Of a DNA stretch of 64,000 nt, positions 14,539 to 24,400 are shown in pieces. The translations under genes were made by a program, and so were the position numbers. The stretch is from the NCBI GenBank assembly GCA_910580205.1, contig CAJTVP010000001.1, forward strand, positions 40,223 to 104,222, given 5' to 3'. Position 1 is the first letter of the stretch, and each line of letters opens with the position of its first letter. Source of the DNA: an uncultured Eggerthellaceae bacterium (GTDB lineage: Bacteria > Actinomycetota > Coriobacteriia > Coriobacteriales > Eggerthellaceae). The notes beneath the pieces were generated by a model that saw only the letters and a list, made by a program, of their open reading frames with translations, ran no database searches and was not told where the DNA came from.

Positions 14539-16050
14539 TCATCCTTCATCCTCTTGTTCAGAAAGGGAGTTCCATAGGCACAGATTCGCGTAGCTGCGCC
14601 ACGGTCGCCATCGTTCGGCCAAGGCCAAGCGCTCTTTGGCATCCAGGCCTGGCAGCGCGTGTTTGATGCCAGCATCGCCTTCCAGGAAGATGTCGGGATG
14701 GCCGAATATGCGCATGGCCATGTAGTTGGCGGTCCACGGTCCGATACCTTTGTAGGAAAGCAGCCGTTCGATCTGATTCGCCACCACGGCGCCCGCGCTC
14801 AGATCCAGTTCGCCCGAATCCACACCGCGGGCGATCAGCGCGATGACGCGCGATCGGCTCCGTATGACGCCCAGCTCGCCGAAGGCATCTTCCACGGACG
14901 GGATGGCCAAGATGTCCCGTGCGGTGGGGAACCCGTGAGTGAGGCCACTGCGATCCGATCCAACGACCGTGCCGAAGCGTTGGGCGATGCGCGCCGCCAA
15001 CGTGTTGGCGAAGGCCACCGTGACTTGTTGCCCCAAGATGGCGCGCACGGCCGTTTCGAAGGGATCGAAGCATCCGGGCACGCGCGTGCCAGGCTTGGCG
15101 GCGCCAGGTGCCACGTCATCCAAGGATGCGATGGCTCTGTGGATGATCTCTGGGTCGCTGTCCGTGTCGAACTGGCGTCGGATGCGCGCGAGGACCTGCG
15201 AGGTGGCTGGCAGCAATGACTCGCTCATGGTGACGACCAACGCGCTGCGGGCCTCATCATCTTCCACGCTCACCCACCCTCTATGCTCTTCGCCACCTGC
15301 CTCAATGCGCACCACCCGTTCATAGCGCTCGTCATCCACGTATTCGACCCCCTCGATCCGCCGGGCGCGGAAGAAGCCCAAAAGATCGTCGAAACGGTAG
15401 GGTGGCCGATATCCCAGACGGAAAGTCACGCCGTTGCTGGTCGCTGGATGCTCCTTGCTTTGCTTCCGCAGAGAGCTCGGAGTCATGGAATATCGCTTCT
15501 TGAACGCATCGTTGAAGCGGCGCACGCTGCCGAAGCCTGATGCGGCGGCTATGGCGGAAATGGGCAAGCCTGAATCCGTGAGCAGCGCTTTCGCAAGGTG
15601 GAGCCGGCAGGTTTGAAGGTACTGGCTGGGCGTCACCGCGTATTCGGCCTCGAAAGCGCGCCGGAGGTGCCGGTCTGTATAGCCGAGACGCGCAGCAAGG
15701 AGCTCCATGCTCTGAGGGTCGGTGCATGACTCACGGATGAGCTCCGCTGCGCGGCGGCTCAGGCTGGCAGCGGCATCCGTGGAAGAAGCGCCGGGGGCGG
15801 TTTCGGGTCGGCAGATCAAGCAGGGGCGGAATCCTGCAGTTTCCGCTTCGGCGGCGGTGGTGAAGAATGAGCAATTCTCGTATTTCGGCATCTTCGCTCG
15901 GCAGACCGGACGGCAATAGATGCCGGTGGAGGATACGCCAACGAAAACCTGGCCATCGAAACGGGCGTCATGGGAGGCGAAGGCGGCGTAGAGCGCCTGC
16001 TTCTCATTCTCGTCAGTGATCCCGATACGCTCCAATTCGTCACCTGCCAT
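14539..16050 (-). CDS. Ada N-terminal/AraC/AlkA fusion: methylphosphotriester sensor and 3-methyladenine glycosylase
   Basis: A 503-residue three-part repair protein. The Ada zinc domain has Cys46, 50, 77 and 80 (YCRPVC...PCLIC), where Cys46 would accept the methyl from phosphotriesters. An AraC-type HTH pair lies at about 93-195. The AlkA-type glycosylase at about 210-490 has the HhH motif LLSYKGIGPWTANYMAMR and a catalytic Asp in FLEGDAGIK. The Ada domain should turn the HTH into an activator of this operon on alkylation, while the glycosylase removes 3-methyladenine. The start at 16050 has only a weak ribosome site. The architecture is known in Actinobacteria; the missing C-terminal O6 domain is supplied by the next gene. 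Confidence 0.93.
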   Translation of the reverse strand: MAGDELERIGITDENEKQALYAAFASHDARFDGQVFVGVSSTGIYCRPVCRAKMPKYENCSFFTTAAEAETAGFRPCLICRPETAPGASSTDAAASLSRRAAELIRESCTDPQSMELLAARLGYTDRHLRRAFEAEYAVTPSQYLQTCRLHLAKALLTDSGLPISAIAAASGFGSVRRFNDAFKKRYSMTPSSLRKQSKEHPATSNGVTFRLGYRPPYRFDDLLGFFRARRIEGVEYVDDERYERVVRIEAGGEEHRGWVSVEDDEARSALVVTMSESLLPATSQVLARIRRQFDTDSDPEIIHRAIASLDDVAPGAAKPGTRVPGCFDPFETAVRAILGQQVTVAFANTLAARIAQRFGTVVGSDRSGLTHGFPTARDILAIPSVEDAFGELGVIRSRSRVIALIARGVDSGELDLSAGAVVANQIERLLSYKGIGPWTANYMAMRIFGHPDIFLEGDAGIKHALPGLDAKERLALAERWRPWRSYANLCLWNSLSEQEDEG

Positions 16051-16158
16051 GGTCTCATCTTGGGTCCATGGCAGCAGTGTATCTCACCAGTCGTGGCGTT
16101 CTAGCTGTTTTCGGACATGGAAATCACGGAAGGCGGTGAACCTTCAGAGCAAGACGCG

Positions 16159-18219
16159 TCACGACTGTTCGCGGAAGGCCACCTTGTCCATGAGCGAGCC
16201 GCCGCAGCTGGATCCGCTTCCTGCCGCGCAGCTGTAGCAGACGGGATGCGTGCGGATGGAGCGCGTGGTGAGCGGCTCATCCGTGATGTCATGGATGGTG
16301 AGCGCCCGGCTGCCATCTTCCACGGGAAGCTCCAGCACGTGATTGCATTCGCAATCGTACAGGCCGCCATCCCAATCCACGTTCACTTGCGTGCGGCACA
16401 TCATGTGCGCGACCACCGACCCATTGTAGTTATCCGCCAGCAGCTGAAGGTAGTAATCCATCTTCCCTTGCCGCTCCAACTCCGCCGCGAAGCGCCCCAA
16501 GGGAAAGTTGTTCAAGGCGTAGAGGCCGTTGAAGGCCACGCCTTCTGACTTCTTCAGTTGATAGGCGTAGAACTCTTCCAGCTCTCGCTGGTCCGGAGGC
16601 AGGAACGGCCCATCCACGTTGTACACCAGGTCCACTTGCAGGTCAGGAGAAAGGCCATATCCCCGCTGGTTCAGGTCCTTCAGTTGGGCGATGACGGCTT
16701 TGAACACCCCTTTGCCGCGCTGAAGGTCGCAGTATTCTGCGTCGTAATAGGGAAGCGAGGCTACGATCTTCACGCCATTGCGCGCGTAGACGTCTTTGAG
16801 ATGCTCATATTCGGGAAGCGCCAGCAAGGTGAGGTTGCTGCGTACGATCACCGTTTCCGCCACCTTGGCAGCCTCTTCAATGAACCACGGCAGCTCCGGG
16901 TTCATCTCGGGGGAGCCGCCGGTGATGTCCAGCACTCGGAATCCGCCCGTCCGGAAAGCCTTCAGCACGGCTTCCATGGTATCTCGGCTCATGATCTCCG
17001 TGCGTTTGGGATCGCATTCCAAGAAGCAGTGGCTGCACGACAAGTTGCAGGCATACCCCACGTTCACTTGCATCGTGTCCAAACGTCCGCTTCGCAGAAG
17101 ATCGGGATCATGCACGCGGTCAGCGAAAGGCTCCACCTCAAGCGCGCGGCAACGCTTCGTGAGCGCGTCAAGGTCGAAGCTCTCGCGTCCGCGGGTGAGC
17201 GCCAAGGCGTGCTGAGCGTGGTTGAAGTCGTACGGACCGGTGTGCTCTTGGCGGGGCGTCACCTTGAAATGGGGCGCATAGCGGCTTTCGGTGAGCATCG
17301 TCGCCATGTTGCCGCTCACGGCCACCGGACGATCCTTGATGAGTCGCACCTCGTCGGTCAGATCGAAATATCGGGCGTTCTCCGGGATGGTCCCCAGATA
17401 CGTGGCCACCTGCCCGTAATCCTCTTCGCGGTCTTCCAGCTGGTCGGATTTGATGGCGCGCACCGTGTGGCTGTAGAACGTGGCGAAGCCCAGCTTGGTG
17501 GCGATGCGGAAATCCCCCACATGGAGCTCTTCAACATCCACGTCATAGAACGCCTTCACGCCGAAACGGCTGAGCATGCGGCGGAAATCTTCTATGTAGA
17601 GCGCTCCTGAGAGGCATTCGCCGCGCAGGATGGGGTCGTCGTAGAAGTCTTCCGGCACGCGTCGGTCGCAGAAGACATCGGAGAAATACAGTTCTCCGTC
17701 GGGTTTCAGCACGCGGAACACCTCGCGGAAGAGCTGCTCTTTGAAGGGGGAGAGGTTCACCACGCAGTTGGATATGACCACGTCCACGCTCTCATCTTCG
17801 ATCATGGCCATGTCTTCGATGAAGCCTTCGACGAACCTCACGTTGGAAGCGCTGAATCCGAACCGCTCCATCTGGCTTTCTTCAAAGGAGCGGGCGAATT
17901 CCAGCTGGGAAGGCGTCATGTCGATGCCGATCACCTGGCCCGTTGGTCCTACCAGCTGGCTGGCCACATAGACGTCCCGCCCGGTCCCGCAGCCCAGATC
18001 CAGCACCGTGGCCCCCTCCAAGGCTGGAGGGATGGGGGATCCGCACCCGTAGAACCGTTCGATGATCTCATCATCCACGTTCTTCAGCGCGTCCAGCACG
18101 TACTTGGGAGGAGCGGCTGATGCGCACGCGCAGGCATCAGTGCTCAGATCTTCGCCGCTTCTGAGGATCTCGCCGTAGTAGCGGCGCACCTCATCTCGGA
18201 TGCGCTCGTCATCAGTCAT
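16159..18219 (-). CDS. ArsM arsenite methyltransferase fused to ArsS-type radical SAM enzyme
   Basis: A 686-residue fusion. Residues 1-345 are ArsM-like: SAM motif LDLGCGTGRD (73-82) and the three catalytic-type cysteines C59 (FYGCGSP), C152 (SNCVVNLS) and C202 (GECLSGALY). Residues 375-686 are the ArsS radical SAM/Cys-rich family: CNLSCSHC (391-398, CxxxCxxC) and the C-terminal CYSCAAGSGSSCGG with Cys661, 664 and 672, where some relatives carry selenocysteine. ArsM methylates As(III) with SAM; ArsS adds the deoxyadenosyl group to dimethylarsenic in arsenosugar synthesis. Fusion would channel methylarsenic between the sites. It starts 3 bp after the GTPase stop, so it is coupled. No arsR or arsenate reductase is nearby, and the natural substrate may not be arsenic. 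Confidence 0.88.
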   Translation of the reverse strand: MTDDERIRDEVRRYYGEILRSGEDLSTDACACASAAPPKYVLDALKNVDDEIIERFYGCGSPIPPALEGATVLDLGCGTGRDVYVASQLVGPTGQVIGIDMTPSQLEFARSFEESQMERFGFSASNVRFVEGFIEDMAMIEDESVDVVISNCVVNLSPFKEQLFREVFRVLKPDGELYFSDVFCDRRVPEDFYDDPILRGECLSGALYIEDFRRMLSRFGVKAFYDVDVEELHVGDFRIATKLGFATFYSHTVRAIKSDQLEDREEDYGQVATYLGTIPENARYFDLTDEVRLIKDRPVAVSGNMATMLTESRYAPHFKVTPRQEHTGPYDFNHAQHALALTRGRESFDLDALTKRCRALEVEPFADRVHDPDLLRSGRLDTMQVNVGYACNLSCSHCFLECDPKRTEIMSRDTMEAVLKAFRTGGFRVLDITGGSPEMNPELPWFIEEAAKVAETVIVRSNLTLLALPEYEHLKDVYARNGVKIVASLPYYDAEYCDLQRGKGVFKAVIAQLKDLNQRGYGLSPDLQVDLVYNVDGPFLPPDQRELEEFYAYQLKKSEGVAFNGLYALNNFPLGRFAAELERQGKMDYYLQLLADNYNGSVVAHMMCRTQVNVDWDGGLYDCECNHVLELPVEDGSRALTIHDITDEPLTTRSIRTHPVCYSCAAGSGSSCGGSLMDKVAFREQS

Positions 18220-18222
18220 GCT

Positions 18223-19407
18223 CTATCGCCCCTCATCCCCCATGCCGAAGCATTCCGTGAAGAAGATCTGCGCATCCAGCCCGTATTTCTCGCAAACGTC
18301 ATCGATGGCGTCATCCACGATGCGCGCGAGCGGCCTTGACTCGCACACCGCGCGGGCGTTGATGATCATCGAGAACTTCTTGTGGTCGCGGATGAAGAGC
18401 TGGGTGCGCTCTATCTCGTAGTCCACGCCGATGAGCGAGCATTTGTTGAAGTCTCCGGCACCCGCCGTGGCAAAGGTCTTCAGGTGAGGCACGTTGCGCT
18501 TCTTCTCGATGAGCCCCATCCGGATGCCTTCGATGATGTCGTCGATCACCGCGTTGCAGTCTATCTTGGAGCCGTCCAGGGCCTTCACGAACATGCGCCG
18601 GTTGTACCAGGTGAGCTTCGTCTCCGCCTCAGCGAACTTCTCATCGTCGCGCATGGAGAAGTTCTTGAGCGCACTTTGGTGGGTGGCGATGAAATCCGCC
18701 AGCTCTGGGATGCCCGTGCGCTCCAGGGCGGAGATGGCCATGACGGGCACGTCAGGGCAGGCCTCTTTCAGAAAGGCCACATCCCGTTCGATCTCTTCGG
18801 GTGTGAGGAGGTCTATCTTGTTGAGCACCACCAGATCCGCTTCCTCAAGCTGGAGCTTCATGAGATAGACCAGCTCTTCTGGCAGGTTGATGTCCGCTTT
18901 CTCAGGAAGCAGCATGCGGAGGCGCTCTGGGTCCACGATCACGGTGAAGGGGGAGAGCGTGATCCAGTCGGCGCAATCATCCGCCAGGCGATGATAGGTG
19001 TGGTCCAGCGCCCCAACGCCGCAGCCGGGGATGTCTGACATGACGAACCCGCAGCCGTCGCGGTCCTTCAGACGGCGGATCTTGTCGATGGTGTTGTCCA
19101 TCTGGTAGCAGATGCAGCCTGACGCGATCTCTTCCACCGTGCAGCCGCTCGTCTGGGTGAGGTTCGTGTCCACCAGATTCGCGCCCAGGTCATTCGCGAT
19201 GAGCCCCACATGCCCGTAGCGCTTGTCCATGTATTCGCCCAAAGCGATCATGGCCGTTGTCTTGCCCGCTCCTAGAAACCCGCTCACCACCATGAAACGG
19301 ATATGGTCCGGGGCGTTCTCGGCCACGCGGGAGGTGGCTTTGGTCTGGCCGGTGTCTTCGTGCGCTGCCCCGGCGCCTCCGTAGCTTGAGAATGAATCGT
19401 ATGCCAT
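18223..19407 (-). CDS. G3E/CobW-type GTPase, putative metallochaperone
   Basis: A 394-residue P-loop GTPase. Walker A is GFLGAGKT (43-50), the COG0523-like metal motif is GCICY (97-101, Cys98 and Cys100), and the guanine motif is NKID near 190. The N-terminal 30 residues are disordered-looking (Ser, Gly, Ala), and the C-terminal third is not a standard CobW_C domain. I start at the ATG at 19407 behind AAGGAGACC. G3E proteins hand metals to enzymes (CobW, HypB, UreG, Zn chaperones). Its place between an ArsM-like gene and the ArsM-ArsS fusion, all on one strand with gaps of 44 and 3 bp, implies service to that pathway. Confidence 0.85.
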   Translation of the reverse strand: MAYDSFSSYGGAGAAHEDTGQTKATSRVAENAPDHIRFMVVSGFLGAGKTTAMIALGEYMDKRYGHVGLIANDLGANLVDTNLTQTSGCTVEEIASGCICYQMDNTIDKIRRLKDRDGCGFVMSDIPGCGVGALDHTYHRLADDCADWITLSPFTVIVDPERLRMLLPEKADINLPEELVYLMKLQLEEADLVVLNKIDLLTPEEIERDVAFLKEACPDVPVMAISALERTGIPELADFIATHQSALKNFSMRDDEKFAEAETKLTWYNRRMFVKALDGSKIDCNAVIDDIIEGIRMGLIEKKRNVPHLKTFATAGAGDFNKCSLIGVDYEIERTQLFIRDHKKFSMIINARAVCESRPLARIVDDAIDDVCEKYGLDAQIFFTECFGMGDEGR

Positions 19408-19451
19408 GGTCTCCTTCTCCGTCCGTCGCCGGATCATCCCATGCCCTGCGT

Positions 19452-20546
19452 TCAGCAGCAGCTCGCTTGGATGGGCTGGTCGTCTTCATCTCGCACGCCC
19501 TCGAAATCCGGCGCGTTGATGACCAGCGCGTCGTAGGCGTGATGGGTGTCGCCGATATGGGTGGTGCGATCTCCTTCCACGTTGAAGGCCTTCGCATAGC
19601 GGCTGTGCTTCGCCACGGCGGTCACATTGCCGCACACCGGACAGGCTTTGCCCGTGGGGAACTTGATGTTGTTCTCGAAGAGGAAGAAATCCGGGTAATC
19701 CGGCAGCGAACCGTCATAGGTGACCACCTCGCCGTAGCTTTCGCACACATCCTCTGACCAGTCGGACTTCAGCACGCGCACGGTCATGGTGGCGAAGGAG
19801 ACATCCCCGTACTTCGCCTGCTCTTCAGAGGTGAGCAGCGTCTTCCAGTTCATGAGATAGCGCGGGTCATTGAAGCCGTTGCGCTGGAGCAGACGGCGGA
19901 AATCGCCCACGAACATGGCGCCTGCCAAGCGGTCTGCGCGCATCGTCGGGTCCTTCGCGACTTGCTGCGGAATGCGGCGGTCAGTGAACACATCGGTGAA
20001 GTACCACTCTCCGTTGGGCTTGAGCACTCGATGGACCTCGCGCACGTAGGTCTCTTTGTCAGGGGAGAGGTTGAAGGTGACGTTCGAGATCACGATGTCG
20101 ATGCTGTCATCCGGGATGAAGGACAGATCCTCCGGCACGCCCACCTTGAGCTCCACGTTCGGGGTGGTGTAGCCGAACTGCTTCATCTCCTGGTCGAAGT
20201 ACTTCTCGGCCACGGCCAGCCGCTCCGCGTTGGGCTCCACGGCGATGACCTTGCCTTCGGGTCCCACCAACTGCGCCGCCAGATAGGTGTCGCGGCCAGA
20301 GCTAGCGCACAGATCCAGCACCGTGCAGCCTTCCATGAGCGGGGGCATGGGGCTGCCGAACTCATGGAAGAGATTCTTGATCTCAGCGGAGATGTTGAAG
20401 AGCTTCTCGCGGGCTTCTCCCGGAATGGTGCCGTCCGCATCGCGGGTGCGAGCGGTGGCTTGGGGATCGCGGGGTGAGAGCTCCGCGATCTGGGCGTAGT
20501 ATTCGACGGGGTCTGAGTCCAGAGCGTACCAAGCTTCGTAGTCCAT
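19452..20546 (-). CDS. degenerate ArsM-like methyltransferase paralogue
   Basis: A 364-residue paralogue of the ArsM half of the fusion, aligning along its whole length, including the C-terminal part. All three ArsM-type cysteines are lost: F63 for C59, V156 for C152, and R206 for C202. SAM motif I is changed to LDLCASSGRD (77-86). It gains CPVCGN near 300 and a terminal double Cys (QASCC). The frame is intact with GGAGATT before the ATG, so it is maintained, not decaying. It is probably a non-catalytic partner, a metal or substrate carrier, or a methyltransferase for something else. It is first of the three-gene operon. Confidence 0.85.
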   Translation of the reverse strand: MDYEAWYALDSDPVEYYAQIAELSPRDPQATARTRDADGTIPGEAREKLFNISAEIKNLFHEFGSPMPPLMEGCTVLDLCASSGRDTYLAAQLVGPEGKVIAVEPNAERLAVAEKYFDQEMKQFGYTTPNVELKVGVPEDLSFIPDDSIDIVISNVTFNLSPDKETYVREVHRVLKPNGEWYFTDVFTDRRIPQQVAKDPTMRADRLAGAMFVGDFRRLLQRNGFNDPRYLMNWKTLLTSEEQAKYGDVSFATMTVRVLKSDWSEDVCESYGEVVTYDGSLPDYPDFFLFENNIKFPTGKACPVCGNVTAVAKHSRYAKAFNVEGDRTTHIGDTHHAYDALVINAPDFEGVRDEDDQPIQASCC

Positions 20547-20664
20547 GGGAATCTCCTATCCATTGTACTCTAATAATTGATTAATACATATATAAGACTA
20601 TATCAAATAGTAATGCATGGCAAACACGATAACGCCTTCATCGCGCTGCCGAGGGTGTTCAGTT
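20547..20664. promoter_or_regulatory. AT-rich intergenic region with inverted repeat ACTAT-N5-ATAGT
   Basis: This 118-bp gap is far richer in A and T than its surroundings. ACTAT at 20597-20601 and ATAGT at 20607-20611 form a dyad. On the minus strand TTGATA and several TATA-like hexamers could make a promoter for the ArsM-like operon, but no pair with ideal spacing stands out. Confidence 0.4.
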
Positions 20665-21318
20665 CTAGAACAAGGTCATCTGCGCATCGTCGCCATAGGA
20701 GGGCGCAGCCTTTGGCAAAGGTTCAGCGGTCACGTCCAGTTCCACGGAACTGCGGTCAGCCAGGGCGGCGAAATCTCCGAACAGCCACTGATCCGCTTCA
20801 TATTCGCGCAGCACCATGGGCATCCGTTTGTGGATGGGCGCTACGCAGCGGTTCGGCTTGGTGGTCATCACGCTGAACGCGTTCTCATCTTGGATGCCTG
20901 CGAGCAGGGTGAGTCCGCCAGGCAGAGAGAACTCATACTGCCGTTTGATGGGTTTGCCCGTCCGTGGGCTTGGCATGGTCTCCGTGTCGGATGGCTCGAA
21001 GAATCCGAGCGTGGGCACGATGCAGCGGCCATGCTCAAGAGCATCGCGCCAAAGGCCCTCCTTTTGATCCAACGCGGTTTCGATGCGGGTGTTGAAGAGC
21101 GCCTTCTTCGCATCCCAAGGCGCTTCGAATCCCCAGCGCAGCTCCACGGCATCCAAGCCGCCCTCAGCGGGCGCGATCACGGGGACGATGGAGCCTGGGA
21201 AGGCGTTCGGCCTGGCTGCGGGCCAATCCGGATCAGGCATGAAAGGCGCATCCATCTGGATGCTCCGGATGACGCCGAGCACTTCATCCCACGTGAGCGC
21301 TATGAACCTTCCACACAC
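20665..21318 (-). CDS. yedK: SRAP/HMCES-family abasic-site processing protein
   Basis: Forms a covalent link to abasic sites in single-stranded DNA through its N-terminal cysteine and shields them at stalled forks. The catalytic Cys must follow the initiator Met, so the true start is the GTG at 21318 giving MCGRF; the upstream ATG at 21330 would bury it behind GGAV. Other active-site residues are visible: Asn in FNTRIE, Glu in GFFEPS and His in PIHKRMPMVL. Length is 217 residues, normal for the family. It is upstream of and co-directional with the ArsM-like operon, across an AT-rich gap. Confidence 0.9.
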   Translation of the reverse strand: MCGRFIALTWDEVLGVIRSIQMDAPFMPDPDWPAARPNAFPGSIVPVIAPAEGGLDAVELRWGFEAPWDAKKALFNTRIETALDQKEGLWRDALEHGRCIVPTLGFFEPSDTETMPSPRTGKPIKRQYEFSLPGGLTLLAGIQDENAFSVMTTKPNRCVAPIHKRMPMVLREYEADQWLFGDFAALADRSSVELDVTAEPLPKAAPSYGDDAQMTLF

Positions 21319-21422
21319 AGCCCCGCCCATCTTCGCCGACTTTTTTCGTGCCTATCGTACACCCCTTCTATGGTTCCTGTGAGGAGGTTGGGGCGCATGG
21401 CCGCGCCGCCTCTCCATCCTCC

Positions 21423-21428
21423 TATAAT
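21423..21428 (+). promoter_or_regulatory. -10 element TATAAT for the Fe-S/FAD oxidoreductase gene
   Basis: A perfect TATAAT 41 bp before the start at 21469. No good -35 is seen at 16-18 bp, so an activator may be needed. The rest of the 150-bp gap holds nothing else recognisable. Confidence 0.5.
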
Positions 21429-21468
21429 CTGCCTGACCCGAAACTGGCGGCGCAGAGAGGCTCATCCC

Positions 21469-24400
21469 ATGGCGAAACAAGCAGACAACGGAACCCTCCC
21501 GAAGATCACGCGTTCGTTCGGTGGCGCGACCGTGGAAGAGCGCAAGGAGGCCATGGGCCGCGAGCTTGATGCCAGCGAACGCGCGCGGCGCAACCGGATA
21601 CCTGAGACGAATCCGGCGGGCGGCCCTCACCGCATCATCGCTGAGGAGCTCTATTCCGAGAACGACACCTTCGTGCCGTACCACCTCGCTGACCCGAACC
21701 AGCCGGGACCTGCGGCATCTGAGCCGCTGAAGCCCGCTGTTCTGAAAGAGGGCCAGAAGATCACCGACCGCCTGGGCGTGAAGGTCAAACCGGATGACCC
21801 GGATTACTGGGGCCTGGCCAGCGTCATGACGGACGAGGAAGCTCAGCTCACGGCTCATATGAAAGTGCGGTGTCCGCTCACGTTCGATGAGCTCCAAGAG
21901 AGGAGCGGCTTGGATGCGGACAGGCTCCAGGAGATGCTTGACGACCTGTGCGTGAAGGGCATCTTGGAATACAACTGGGAGAATCTGGATGGCGCCAACC
22001 CGGAACACGGGAAGCGCTATGTGCTCCCCATGTTCGTGCCAGGCTCCGCCGAGTTCACCGTCATGAACCAACAGCAGCTGGAAGAGCACCCGGAGATCAG
22101 CACGTTCTTCGAGCGCATGGCCTACCTGCCGCTCACGCGCGCCACGAAGCTGGTGCCGCCGGGCGGTGCGGGCGTGGGGATGCACGTCATCCCCGTGGAG
22201 CAAGCCATCAAGCATGAGAACCAGTCCGCGGATGTGGAGCGCATCTCGCACTGGCTGAAGAAGTACGACCGCTTCTCCGCAGGCGCGTGCTCCTGCCGGC
22301 TGGCCGAGCGCGTGCGCGGCGGCAACGCGGGCAGCGACCCGCAGAACTGGTGCATCGGCGTGGGGGACATGGCGGATTACTGCGTGGAGACGGGCAAGGG
22401 CCACTTCGTCACTTACGATGAGGTCATGGACATCCTGATCCTGGCGGAGAAGAACGGGTATGTGCACCAGATCACGAACATCGATGGCCAGGACAAGATC
22501 TTCGCCATCTGCAACTGCGACGTGAACGTCTGCTACGCCCTGCGCACATCCCAGCTCTTCAACACGCCGAACATGAGCCGGTCGGCCTACGTGGCCCAGG
22601 TGGATGGGACGAAGTGCGTGGCTTGCGCAGGCTGCGTGGAGGTATGCCCGGCCGGCGCGGTCAAGCTGGGGCAGAAGCTGGAGACGGCATCCGGGCCCGT
22701 GGCGTACCCTGTGCAGCCCCTCCCCACGCTTACCTGGAGTCAAGGGGATTGGGATTCGGATTACAAGAACGCGCATCGCGTCGAATGCCACGAAACGGGC
22801 ACAGCCCCCTGCAAGACGGCTTGCCCGGCGCACATCTCCGTGCAAGGGTATCTGCGCATGGCGGCGGAGGGGCGCTATCGTGAAGCGCTCGAGCTCATCA
22901 AGCGTGAGAACCCGTTCCCTGCGGTCTGCGGGCGTGTGTGCAACAAACGCTGTGAAGAGGCCTGCACCCGCGGGATCGTGGATGAGGCTGTGGCCATCGA
23001 TGAGGTGAAGCGCTTCATCGCGGAGAAGGACTTGGAAGCGGAGACGCGCTTCGTGCCGGAGGCCGTCCCGCCGAACACGCGCGGCGCTTTTGCAGACAAG
23101 ATCGCCATCGTGGGCGCGGGACCGGCAGGCCTCACGTGCGCCTACTATCTGGCGCTCATGGGATACCGTCCCGTCGTCTTCGAGCGCCAGGAGAAGCCGG
23201 GCGGCATGATGGCTTTCGGCATCCCGTCTTACAAGCTGCCGAAAGACGTGGTGGACGCGGAGATCAGCGTGCTGCGTGAGCTGGGCGTTGAGATCCGATG
23301 CGGTGTGGATGTGGGTTCGGATGTGACCCTGGATGATCTGCGCGCGGATGGATTCGCTGCGTTCTATCTGGCGGTGGGCGCTCAGGGGAGCCGCGATCTG
23401 CACCTGCCCGGTCAGGAGGCCGAAGGCGTCTTCTCCGCCGTCGATTTCTTGCGGGAGGCGTTTGCCCACCCAGCTGCGAACGATGCGGAGGCCCTGCAGG
23501 GCGCGACGATCGTGATCGGCGGCGGCAACGTGGCGGTGGATGCTGCGCGAGTGGCGCGCCATCAGGGATCGGACGCGGTGGCCATGTACTGCTTGGAGCA
23601 GCCTTGCGAGATGGCCGCCACGCCGGAAGAAGTGGCCGAGGCCTGCGAAGACGGCGTTTCGGTGGAGCACGGCTGGGGACCGGTGAGCATCCAGACCGCA
23701 CCTGGCGAAGACGGGCAGCCTCACGTGAGCGCCGTCGTCTTCCGCCGGTGCACCCGCGTGTTCGACGAGGAAGGCACGTTCGCGCCGCTCTACGATGATG
23801 AGGACACCCTCACGGTTCCGTGCGATCGGGTGGTGCTGGCCGTGGGCCAGACGATCCAGTGGGGCGGCTTGCTGGATGGGAGCGCTGTCAAGATCGGTCG
23901 CGGTGGCGTGGCTGAGGCGGACGGGGTGACGTACCAGACGGCGCAGCCGGATGTGTTCGTGGGCGGGGACGCGTTCACGGGACCACGCTTCGTGATCGAT
24001 GCCATCGCTGCGGGCCATGAGGCGGCGGTGAGCCTGCATCGCTTCGTGCAGACGGGCAGCTCGCTCACGCTGGGGCGCAACAAGCGCGCTTATCGGGAAT
24101 TGGACAAAGAGGCTCTGAAGCTGGATCCCGGCAGCTATGATCAAGCTGGCCGGCAGAGGCCGTCTTGCGCTGCGCCCACGGAAGCGCGCTTCTCCTGGGC
24201 TGATCCGACGCGCTCGTTCACGGAAGAGCAGATCAGGATCGAAACGGCGCGCTGCCTTTCCTGCGGCGCCTCCATCGTGGATCCCAACCGTTGCATCGGC
24301 TGTGGGCTCTGCACCACGCGTTGCGAGTTCGACGCCATCCGGCTCTCTCGGGAGCATCCGGAATGCTCGGAGATGGTCAGAAGCGAGGACAAGCTGAAGA

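Noticed and set aside
16159..16240. selenocysteine in the ArsS C-terminus
   Set aside because: The motif reads with ordinary Cys codons; no in-frame TGA before the stop.
16558..17610. 350-residue plus-strand frame opposite the ArsM-ArsS fusion
   Set aside because: Antisense of the radical SAM and methyltransferase motifs; no features of its own.
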